From contig CAKKQC010000018.1 of the NCBI GenBank assembly GCA_919901855.1, positions 12,358-61,994 on the forward strand: a DNA stretch of 49,637 nt. The letters run 5' to 3'. A model generated the notes under the pieces. It worked only from the letters and a program-made list of their open reading frames with translations. It ran no database searches and was not told where the DNA came from. Made by a program: the position numbers and the translations under genes. The DNA comes from a bacterium. GTDB lineage: Bacteria; Oederibacteriota; CAKKQC01. Positions 39,184 to 47,004 of this stretch are shown one piece after another (within the stretch, counting starts at the first letter, position 1; each line of letters starts with the position of its first letter).

Positions 39184-42100
39184 CTACCAGCGGAAGAAGC
39201 GGTAGGGGTCGTCCCATTCGATGGGCTGGTCCAGGTAGAGGCCGGAGAGGTACCGGGTCTCCTTCGCGCCCGCGGGCTTGCCGAACCGCTCCAGCAATGG
39301 CGTCGCGCCCCCGGCTCCCATGTTCGCGAGGAGGCGGTTGAGCAGGAACGAGACGCGGCGGTACGTGCGGCGCAGCCCCAGCCCGTCCCCGGGTTCGAAC
39401 TGCCAGGGCGCGAGCTGGTCGAAGACGACCCGGCCGTCGAACGCGGTCGCGAGGACGCCGTCGCCGACCGCCAGGGGCCCCTGGTCCACGAGTGGGATAT
39501 TCCGGGCGGAGCGGTCGTGCACGTCCGCGGGCCCCACCCCGGCGAGCGGGGAGTCCGGCGCGGGCGGGTCGAAGACCGCGTTGATGTGCTCGACCGACTT
39601 CATCCGGACGCCCGGCGGATAGATCGCGTTCGCGTCCTTCCAGTCGAGCCCGACGGCGACGAGCCGGCCGCCGACCCCGAGCCAGCCCGCGGGCGGCACG
39701 GCCTTCTTCGGGGCGCCCGGCCCCACGACCAGGATCTCGCCTTCCTTGAGCTTGCCCCCCGCGTACCGGCGCACGGCGAACCCGGCGCTCTCGAGCCACC
39801 GGCTGCCGCTCGGCTCGCCGGCGTATGCGATTGTCCGCCGGGGCGAAGGCGTCCAGCCGGACACGTACCCGAGAATGTTCCGGACCAGCCGGCCGGCCGC
39901 GGGATCGGCGTCCGACCTGCCGGTCACGTCCATCTGGCAGAAGACGACCAGGCCCTTCCCCTCCCGGTACTCCATGAGCGGCGCGTACTGGAGGCTGAAA
40001 CCCCCGTCCAGGATCGGGAGAAAGTCGCCGCGCGCGGGCTTCTCGATCAGGACCGACGCCACGTTGCCCCGGGTGCCGCAGCGCCAGACCCTGCTCACGG
40101 GGATCCCGCACCAGTCGACCGTGGGACCGTGCATGGGCTCCAGCCGGTAGTCGAGCCGGGGCGGAATCGAGGTCGCGGAGCCGCGCCAGTCGTGCAGCAC
40201 GGCCTCGTCCAGCCCGGCCAGGGCCGCGTGCCCCGGGACCCGGCGGAAGACCTGGCGCAGCCCGTACTCGACCGCGCGGAACCCGAGCCGCTTCTCGAGG
40301 GCCGCCTGGGTCTGCTCGAAGACGACGACCTTGAGCCCGTCGCGTACCCGGGCTAGATCCGGGGCCGGGCCGTCGGGCGAGAGGGCGTGACGCCCGATGA
40401 CCAGGATGTCCACATTCTTGAGGCTCGCGTCCGCGCCCACGGACTCGGCCGCGACGTGGAGGTCAGCCAGGAGCTTCACCGTCTCCCCCGCGGGGTCGAA
40501 TACGGCGACCCGGCCCTTGACCAGCGGGTCGAGCACGAATGCGAGAACATCGAGGTCGAACGTGTCGGTCTGGGTCTCGCCGGTCGAGAACGCGACGGTG
40601 GCCGAGAGCACGTAACGTCCCGCGGTCAGCGCGGCCGGAAGCGCGCCCGCGACGGGCAGCCGGACCTGGCCCCCCGGCTCGATCGCGACCCTGGCCGTCC
40701 CCGCGACCGGCTGGGGCAACGCCAGGCTCCAGGAGCAGTCGGCGGTCACGCGACGCCGGGAATCGTTGATGACGATGAGCTGCTTGGCGACCGTCTCGCC
40801 AGGCGCGTAGACGTGCTCGGCGCTCGCGAACCCGGTCGCCGACCCCGCCAGCCACGCGAGAAGGGGCCGGTTGTTCCGGACGATGGCGTCCCCCGCGACC
40901 GTCGGGACCCAGTCCGCGCGCGCGTCCGTGATCCGCCACGACTGGAACCTGGAGCTGTCCGCGAAGTCGGGGCTGAACCCCGGCCGCTGGAGCCTGTCCC
41001 ACTCGACCGGCAACGGCCTGGGGTCCCGGTCCACGCCATCCCGCGCGTGCCAGTAGAGCCCGTCGTCCCAGACGCAGTACCCGGAGATCCCGGAGGTCCG
41101 CATCCCCCGGAGCTGGGTCGAGAGGATCCTGGCGAAGATCGGGAGCCAGGCCGTGAACCGCGGCGAGCCCACGTGCGCGGGATAGTCCCAGCGGTGCCAG
41201 CCCTTGGAGGTCCGGAACTGCTCCGCCTCCCAGACGAGGTTGCGCGCCTCGACCTCCTCGATCGCGAAGCCCGCATCGCCCAGGTACTGGGAGTTCCACT
41301 CCGCGACGCAGAACTCCCACGGCACGTTGCCGCTCCCGAACTCGCGCTCGCCCCGGTACCACCCGCGGTACATGGTCCAGTCCCAGGAAAGCGGCGCGCC
41401 GAACTCGATCAGGATGGCGGGCTTGGTCCCGCGGGCCGCCCAGGGCTCCATCCACTCCGCCATCTCGGTCGCCGGCATGTGGTTGCCGTAGAAGTTGACC
41501 GTGTCCATGGAACCCAGGTCGCCGGCGGAGTGGTGGTAGACGAGGCGGCTCGGGTCCAGCGCCCGCACGATCGCCTCGCACCGCAGGGCCTTGGCCGCCC
41601 CCCGCGCGCCCCACTCCCCCCGCGGCGGATTTTCGTTCGCCATGAGGTCCGGGTTCATGTCCTCCTCGTACCCGCAGCCGTTGTGGCTCATGACGTAGAG
41701 CACGACCGCGGGGTGGTTCTGCGCGACGCGCACGTACGCCTCGGCGTGGCGCGTGTACCCGTTCGCCGCGTCGGCGTCCGCGCCCTTCCACTCGTAGTTG
41801 CCGAAGTGCGGCATCGAGAAGAAGACGAGCATCCCGGCGTCGTCGGCGGCGCTCAGCATCTCGCGGAACGCCAGGTGGGTCCCCGGGTCCGTGCCGTAGT
41901 TGTGCGTGTAGACCGCGTTGTATCCGGCCGCCTGCATCCGGGCGAAGGTCTCGCGGCACGCGCCGTAGGTCGAGGCGAGCGCGGAGACGGCGTTGTTGTC
42001 CACGGGGAGCACGGCGACGTGGACCGGAGTGCCGTTGAGCAGCATCTCGCGGCCCTCGATCCAGAACTCGCGGAAACCGAACCGGACCGGGAAGGCGGCG

Positions 42101-43125
42101 TCGACGGAGCGGCCCTTCGCGGTCTCGAGCACGACCGCGGCGTCCTCCTGGTTCGCGGGCGTGTCGGTGTCCCAGATCCGGTCCGTCTTCCATCCCGCCG
42201 TGAACGACCACCGGCCGCCCTTGAGATCGGCGGCCGTGAAGTCGCCGCCGGTGAACGACTTGAGCTTCTTGCCGCCGGCCGTGACCTGAACCGAGAGCCG
42301 GTACGACGCGGCCGGGTCGAGCCCGGCGAGCGCGACGTCGAACGTGATTTCGCTGCGCCTGACCGAGGTCGCGACCCGGACGTCGGTGACGCGCGCCGCT
42401 CTTGGCGTCGACACGAGCCAGGCGTCGCCGCACAGCCCCCGGCGCTCGACGTCGCCCCGGACCTCCTTGGCGCGGGCGCTGTCGCCGTACGACAGCATGA
42501 CGGCCTTGAGCGGCATCCCGATCACGAGGAGGCTCAGGACGTGGGTCCCGCCCGGCGCGCAGACGGACGGCAGCTCGAGCTCGCCGCCCGGGAACGTGAT
42601 CTCGCCCGCCTTCACGCCGTCGATGTAGACGGCCGCGAACGAGTTGAGCGTCTCCAGCGCGAGCGCGATCCGCCGCCCCGCCCAGTCCGCGGGAATGGCG
42701 AACTCGCGCTGGTACCAGGCGGCGGAAAGCTCCGCGTACCGCGTGTCCTTCCAGCCGGGATGGGCGAAGACGGTCTGCGACTCGTTCTGCATGTAATCGC
42801 GAAGCCCCGGCCAGCAGCCGGGCACCTTGAACCAGCCCCAGCGCGTGGCGGGCACGGTGGCGGAGGAGTTTTCGGCGGGTTGCCAGCGCCAGAGCCCGTT
42901 GAGGCTGACGCGCTCCCGCGTGGGGGTGGTCTCGCGCCAGGCCGCGCGGACGTCCCAGACCGCCTTCACGCCGGCCGGCAGGGCTACCACGGCGGCGTCA
43001 TCGGAACGGGCGGGCGCAGGCAGGGCGCTGAGGACGAGGCCGGCGGCGAGCAGGCTCGCAACGAATCCTGCGCGGGCGACCCCTGGGAGCCCTGAGCGAG
43101 CGAAGCGAGTCGAAGGGGTGACCAC
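39184..43125 (-). CDS. Glycoside hydrolase family 2-type beta-galactosidase-like enzyme, 1313 aa
   Basis: A Sec signal peptide with an unusual Arg-rich front (residues 1-40) is followed by a GH2 sugar-binding domain (LNGLWRWQPAEN; YQREFAIPADWAGRRIALAL) and an Ig-like domain. The TIM barrel reads HVAVLPVDNNAVSALASTYG, MQAAGYNAVYTHNYGTDPGT, NHPAVVLYVMSHNGCGYEED near residue 478. The nucleophile region AILIEFGAPLSWDW is near 570, its Glu in the position of the GH2 nucleophile. The usual W-x-NE acid/base is replaced by SHNGCGYEED, so the acid residue is uncertain. The C-terminal 500 residues contain a glutamine-amidotransferase-like or trimer domain of unknown role. GTG 43125 lies 6 bases after TACAAT. 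There is no sorting-like C-terminus, so it is exported or periplasmic. Confidence 0.85.
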   Translation of the reverse strand: MVTPSTRFARSGLPGVARAGFVASLLAAGLVLSALPAPARSDDAAVVALPAGVKAVWDVRAAWRETTPTRERVSLNGLWRWQPAENSSATVPATRWGWFKVPGCWPGLRDYMQNESQTVFAHPGWKDTRYAELSAAWYQREFAIPADWAGRRIALALETLNSFAAVYIDGVKAGEITFPGGELELPSVCAPGGTHVLSLLVIGMPLKAVMLSYGDSARAKEVRGDVERRGLCGDAWLVSTPRAARVTDVRVATSVRRSEITFDVALAGLDPAASYRLSVQVTAGGKKLKSFTGGDFTAADLKGGRWSFTAGWKTDRIWDTDTPANQEDAAVVLETAKGRSVDAAFPVRFGFREFWIEGREMLLNGTPVHVAVLPVDNNAVSALASTYGACRETFARMQAAGYNAVYTHNYGTDPGTHLAFREMLSAADDAGMLVFFSMPHFGNYEWKGADADAANGYTRHAEAYVRVAQNHPAVVLYVMSHNGCGYEEDMNPDLMANENPPRGEWGARGAAKALRCEAIVRALDPSRLVYHHSAGDLGSMDTVNFYGNHMPATEMAEWMEPWAARGTKPAILIEFGAPLSWDWTMYRGWYRGEREFGSGNVPWEFCVAEWNSQYLGDAGFAIEEVEARNLVWEAEQFRTSKGWHRWDYPAHVGSPRFTAWLPIFARILSTQLRGMRTSGISGYCVWDDGLYWHARDGVDRDPRPLPVEWDRLQRPGFSPDFADSSRFQSWRITDARADWVPTVAGDAIVRNNRPLLAWLAGSATGFASAEHVYAPGETVAKQLIVINDSRRRVTADCSWSLALPQPVAGTARVAIEPGGQVRLPVAGALPAALTAGRYVLSATVAFSTGETQTDTFDLDVLAFVLDPLVKGRVAVFDPAGETVKLLADLHVAAESVGADASLKNVDILVIGRHALSPDGPAPDLARVRDGLKVVVFEQTQAALEKRLGFRAVEYGLRQVFRRVPGHAALAGLDEAVLHDWRGSATSIPPRLDYRLEPMHGPTVDWCGIPVSRVWRCGTRGNVASVLIEKPARGDFLPILDGGFSLQYAPLMEYREGKGLVVFCQMDVTGRSDADPAAGRLVRNILGYVSGWTPSPRRTIAYAGEPSGSRWLESAGFAVRRYAGGKLKEGEILVVGPGAPKKAVPPAGWLGVGGRLVAVGLDWKDANAIYPPGVRMKSVEHINAVFDPPAPDSPLAGVGPADVHDRSARNIPLVDQGPLAVGDGVLATAFDGRVVFDQLAPWQFEPGDGLGLRRTYRRVSFLLNRLLANMGAGGATPLLERFGKPAGAKETRYLSGLYLDQPIEWDDPYRFFRW
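43090..43117. repeat. Dispersed-type palindrome inside the GH2 signal-peptide region
   Basis: CCCTTCGACTCGC and the paired GCGAGCGA...CAGGG ends (minus strand, 28 bases) form an imperfect inverted repeat of the kind widely dispersed in bacterial genomes (compare CCCTTCGACAGGCTCAGGG). It encodes residues about 3-12 of the GH2 protein (PSTRFARSG), directly after the start codon. Confidence 0.6.
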
Positions 43126-43131
43126 TGCGCC

Positions 43132-43161
43132 ATTGTAGGCAAAGCGCCTTCGACGCCGCAA
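43132..43161 (-). promoter_or_regulatory. Candidate promoter of the GH2 operon
   Basis: TTGCGG (43156-43161) and TACAAT (43132-43137) are 18 bases apart, and GTG 43125 follows six bases after TACAAT. No Shine-Dalgarno. Confidence 0.6.
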
Positions 43162-43173
43162 CAACGCCCCCCG

Positions 43174-43211
43174 GAAGCGAAAGACCGGGCTGACGATCGA
43201 CGCCAGCCCGG
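43174..43211 (-). terminator. Intrinsic terminator of the Spy-like gene
   Basis: On the minus strand CCGGGCTG (43211-43204) pairs with CAGCCCGG (43192-43185) around an 11-base loop, followed by TCTTTCGCTT. It lies 24 bases after the stop at 43236. Confidence 0.6.
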
Positions 43212-43235
43212 CCGGATGAACACGCGACGAGGCGT

Positions 43236-43751
43236 CTAGTCCTCGTCGTGCTCGCCGTCTCCTTCCCGCTCCGGGCCGTGCCGCTCGCCCGGCCGGCCGC
43301 CCATGGGACCACCGGGGCCGCCACGCTTCCCCATGCCGGGCTTCCGGCCGGGCTTCCCCATGCGGTCCGCCATCCGCACCACCTGTTCCGCGCGCTGGCG
43401 CGCGGGCAGGATCGAGGCGGTCTGGGCCATGAACTTCTCCTCGAGCTCCCGGATCGCCGTCCGCGTCTTCCGGATTTCCTCGAGCTTCGCGTTCAGGGCC
43501 GAGTCCGACGCGTCCTTGTCGAGCAGGACCCGGAGCTCGTCGACCTGGGTCTTGAGTGCGCGGCGCAGCGGCTGCATCGCCTTCTTCTGCTCCTCGCGCA
43601 GGCTCTTCAGCTTCTCCTTTTGTTCCGCCGTCAGCTTGCCGGGCCTTCCCGGCGCGCCCGCGGGATCCGTCGTGGCGGCCAGCGCCAGCGGGGCCATCAA
43701 CAGGACCGCCGCCAGCGCAATCCCGAACCGTCGCATCGTCGTTCCGTTCAT
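43236..43751 (-). CDS. Spy/CpxP-like periplasmic LTxxQ protein, 171 aa
   Basis: A signal peptide (FGIALAAVLLMAPLALAA) is followed by a helical core with LTAEQKEKLKSLREEQ, the LTxxQ motif of Spy/CpxP and heavy-metal-sensor-like proteins. A second helical pair (LEEIRKTRTAIRELEEKF, ILPARQRAEQVVRMADRM) follows. The last 40 residues are Gly/Lys/Glu-rich (GMGKRGGPGGPMGG) and probably disordered. Members are ATP-independent chaperones or stress sensors in the periplasm. ATG 43751 has a clear AAGGAGG eight bases upstream. Alone on its transcript, with a terminator after it. Role is inferred from fold. Confidence 0.82.
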   Translation of the reverse strand: MNGTTMRRFGIALAAVLLMAPLALAATTDPAGAPGRPGKLTAEQKEKLKSLREEQKKAMQPLRRALKTQVDELRVLLDKDASDSALNAKLEEIRKTRTAIRELEEKFMAQTASILPARQRAEQVVRMADRMGKPGRKPGMGKRGGPGGPMGGRPGERHGPEREGDGEHDED

Positions 43752-43830
43752 CGTGAGTCCTCCTTCGTTCGTACCCTTCTGCCATGTTAGACGAAGCCCG
43801 GACCCCCGGCGTGTCGCCGCCCCCCCCGCC

Positions 43831-46800
43831 TCATTCGATTGGCAGGACCTCGAATTGACAGGCCTCGCCGAACACGGCGTCCGCGAGTGCGACGTACGTC
43901 CGGGCCACCTCGGCGCCGGGAACGGACGCGGCCGTCAGTTTGTAGTCGCCGATCCGGATGGCGCCGTCGGCGGCGAACACGATATCGGCGCGGGCCGAGA
44001 GCGTGCGTCCCCCGACGTGGGCCACGAGCGGCATCTCGCGGCCCAGGATCCTGGCCCGTCCCAGCCGGACCGCCGTGTCGGACCGCAGGAACGCGCCGAG
44101 GACGCGGAGCGCCTCCTGCCGCAGCGCCGGCGGCAGTTCCCGGCGGCCCCCCAGCCGCGCCGCCGCGAGCTCGACGGACTGCTCCAGCGGCGCCACGGGC
44201 CCCGTGAAGTCCCAGCCCCGGAGCACCTCGTGGCAGAGCTCCCCCAGCCACGCGCGCGCATGGCGGGAACCCGGGCGCCAGGCGCCTTCGGCGGCCCGGG
44301 AACCCTCGTCGGAGCCGGCGCGCGCGCGATCGTCGAGGGAAGAGGGCGTGACGAGCTCGGGCTCGGCGTAGAGGAGGGGACGGAGCGGCGGGACGGGGAG
44401 GGCTTCGATGGCCCGCGCGGCATCGGGCCCCCCGGCCCGCCCCGATCGAACGAACTTCGAAACCGTGCGTTCGATCGGCGCGTTCGGGAACGTCAGGAGC
44501 GGGGCGAGGAACGACCGGAACGTGTCCGCGGGCACGCCGGACCGGCGCTTCCCGCCGCCCCCGCGATCCACTATCACGAGCGTGTCCCGGGCCCGCGTCA
44601 GCGCGACGTAGACGAGCCGGCCGGTCTCCTCGCGGTCGGACCGCGCCCGGAGCGCCTTGAGCCGGCACGCGTCGAGCGTGGCCGCGGCCTCCTCGGACCG
44701 GATCGCCTTCAGCGTGATCCCGTGGGTTCCGCCGGACCAGTCGCGGAGCACGGTCGTGTCCGTCGACCGCGCGTCCTGGGGCCGGGCGTCGATTCCGGCA
44801 AGGATGACCGCCGGGAACTCGAGGCCCTTCGCGTTGTGCACGGTCAGGAACCGGACGGAGCCGTCCGTCTCCGCCCCGGTCACCATCGGCGGACGCAGGG
44901 GGGCTGCGCCGCGGCGGCGGGTATCCGCCTCCGCCCGGAGGCTCTCCGCCAGCAGCTCGAGGGTGCGGGGCAGGCCGTGGGTCGCGAGGGCCTCCCCCAG
45001 CATCCGTCGGAAAGCGCGCACCGCGCCGCGCGCGGAGGCGTCCGCCGAGGCGGAAGCCACGGCCTCGACCCCCAGGGCCCGGAACAGGACCTCCATCCAC
45101 TCGTGCGGCGGGAGGACGCGAAGCTGGCGGCGCAGGTCCGGGAAGACGTCCGGCCGGGGGACCCGCCGGCGATCGTCCCGCATCCAGGCGTCGACGGCGG
45201 CGTCGTCGAGCCCGGCGTAGGGGCCGCGGAGGACCCCGAGGAGCGCGGCCTCGTCCGCGGGGTCCGCGAGGACGCGGACGACGTTCACGAGGTCCATGAT
45301 CTCGGGCCGGAGGAAGAACCGGCGCTCGGCCTCGATCGTGACCGGGATGCCGGAGCGGCGCATCGCCTCCTGGAACGCGGGCATGGGCGAGCGCTTGCGG
45401 AAGAGGACGGCGATCTCCCGCGGCTCCAGCCCGGAGGCGAGCAGGCCCGCGACGCGGCGGGCCACGGCCTCCGCCTCGACCGCCTCAGGGTCCCGCCCGG
45501 CTTCGGGCGGGACCACGAGCACTTCCGTGCCGGCCGCTCTCGGCCCCCCCGGCCTGCCGGGGAACTCCTCCAGGGGCGCGTAGGGAGTGAAGACGTGCGC
45601 GCCGACCGCGTTGACCGCGGCCAGGACCGGCGGCGAGCTCCGCATGCTCGTCGTGAGGGCGAGCCGCTCGGCGCCCTGCGCCCCCATGAGGTCGAGCGCG
45701 GCCGCGAACGCGCGGACGTCGGCGCCCCGGAACCCGTAGATCGACTGCTTGGGGTCGCCCACGACGAAGAGCTTGCCGGGCACGAGCCGGAGCTCGCGCC
45801 ACGCCGCCGCCTGGCATTCGGGGGGCGCCTCGCGCCCGGGGTCGGCGGCCAGGTACAGGATGAGCTCGATCTGCATCGGGTCCACGTCCTGCGCCTCGTC
45901 GAGCAGGATCGCGTCGAAGCGTCCCGCCAGGGCCCGGCGGATCCCGGGGTGGCCGCGGACGAGGTCGCGCGCGAGCGCGAGCAGGCCCGAATACGGGAGC
46001 TTGCCCTCCTCGAGGAGCCGCGCGCGGGCTCTACGGGCGAACGGGAGCAGGAGGGCGACCGCCTCGAAGATCGTGGCCTCGTCCCGCACGGCCCGAAGGG
46101 CTTTCGCGGGAAGCGTGACCTCCCGCAGCCGGGACAGCGTCTTCGGGGAAGCGTCCTTGGGCAGGTCGCCCCGGTTCATCCCCGCGGCGGCCGCGATGTC
46201 TTCATATCTACCGTGGAGCGCCTCCGTGCCCGAGTCCGCGGCCTCGCGGAGCGCCGCCGCGAACCCCGCGAGCGCCTGAGTGGCCTTCCGCCGCGACTCC
46301 GGGACCTCGGCGAGGACCGCATCCGCGGTATCCGCGACCTCGCGGAGCCAGCGCCGGCTCTCGGGGCTGCAGACCGGTCCCCGGGGCAGGGCTTCCAGGT
46401 CGGTCTCGTAGTTCGCGAGGGCGGACGCCAGCTCGAAGAGGTCCCCGAGCTTGACCCGCGCGAGCACGGCCAGCCACCGCTCGCGCGCGGGGGCGGACTC
46501 CCCCAGCTCGCCCGCCACGAACCGGCTCCACTCTTCGCGGATCACGTCGGCGAACCCGGCATCCTCGACGACGTCGAACCCGGGGTCCACGCGGGCCTCG
46601 GCGGGAAAGAGCCGCAGGAGGGTCGAGGCGAACGAATGAATGGTCGAGAGGTGGGCCCGGTCGAGCGCCTCGAGCGCTTTGGCCGCCGTGGACTGGAGCG
46701 CGCCCAGGGGCTCACCCGGCGCCAGCGCCTGGACCCCGGAATCCAGCGCGTCGCGCGTGGGCGCGGTCCTGATGCGCTCGAGCTGGACGCGCAGGCGGCT

Positions 46801-47004
46801 GCGGAGCTCGGCGGCCGCCTCCTCCCCGAACGCGAGGGCGACGATCCGCTCGACATCGACCTTGCGCACCAGGATGAGCCAGAGCGCGCGGTCGACGAGG
46901 AGCCAGGTCTTGCCCGTGCCGGCCGAGGCCTCGACCGCCAGGCTCGCGAGGCTGGCCCTCACGCGGCTTCTATCCGCGGCGTCGGGTAGCAGAGGTGCGT
47001 TCAT
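43831..47004 (-). CDS. AddA-like UvrD-family helicase with C-terminal nuclease-like remnant, 1057 aa
   Basis: Superfamily 1 helicase motifs are present in order. Walker A is ASAGTGKTWLLVDRAL (about 27-40). Motif Ia/Ib is HLSTIHSFASTLLRLFP. Motif II is ILLDEAQDVDPMQIEL near 371. Motif III is VGDPKQSIYGFRGADV near 414, and the C-terminal motif VI is RLVYVALTRARDTLVI near 800. The end (RADIVFAADGAIRIGDYKLT) carries the D and DYK residues of a RecB-type nuclease, but the rest of that domain is short. With the AddB-like protein it should form a helicase-nuclease for double-strand break resection, regulated by Chi-like sites. ATG 47004 overlaps the AddB stop (ATGA). Family is secure; the nuclease activity of this subunit is uncertain. 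Confidence 0.92.
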   Translation of the reverse strand: MNAPLLPDAADRSRVRASLASLAVEASAGTGKTWLLVDRALWLILVRKVDVERIVALAFGEEAAAELRSRLRVQLERIRTAPTRDALDSGVQALAPGEPLGALQSTAAKALEALDRAHLSTIHSFASTLLRLFPAEARVDPGFDVVEDAGFADVIREEWSRFVAGELGESAPARERWLAVLARVKLGDLFELASALANYETDLEALPRGPVCSPESRRWLREVADTADAVLAEVPESRRKATQALAGFAAALREAADSGTEALHGRYEDIAAAAGMNRGDLPKDASPKTLSRLREVTLPAKALRAVRDEATIFEAVALLLPFARRARARLLEEGKLPYSGLLALARDLVRGHPGIRRALAGRFDAILLDEAQDVDPMQIELILYLAADPGREAPPECQAAAWRELRLVPGKLFVVGDPKQSIYGFRGADVRAFAAALDLMGAQGAERLALTTSMRSSPPVLAAVNAVGAHVFTPYAPLEEFPGRPGGPRAAGTEVLVVPPEAGRDPEAVEAEAVARRVAGLLASGLEPREIAVLFRKRSPMPAFQEAMRRSGIPVTIEAERRFFLRPEIMDLVNVVRVLADPADEAALLGVLRGPYAGLDDAAVDAWMRDDRRRVPRPDVFPDLRRQLRVLPPHEWMEVLFRALGVEAVASASADASARGAVRAFRRMLGEALATHGLPRTLELLAESLRAEADTRRRGAAPLRPPMVTGAETDGSVRFLTVHNAKGLEFPAVILAGIDARPQDARSTDTTVLRDWSGGTHGITLKAIRSEEAAATLDACRLKALRARSDREETGRLVYVALTRARDTLVIVDRGGGGKRRSGVPADTFRSFLAPLLTFPNAPIERTVSKFVRSGRAGGPDAARAIEALPVPPLRPLLYAEPELVTPSSLDDRARAGSDEGSRAAEGAWRPGSRHARAWLGELCHEVLRGWDFTGPVAPLEQSVELAAARLGGRRELPPALRQEALRVLGAFLRSDTAVRLGRARILGREMPLVAHVGGRTLSARADIVFAADGAIRIGDYKLTAASVPGAEVARTYVALADAVFGEACQFEVLPIE

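Noticed and set aside
43303-46989. A 1228-codon plus-strand frame opposite the AddA-like gene
   Set aside because: Same cause. The minus-strand frame has all helicase motifs in order.
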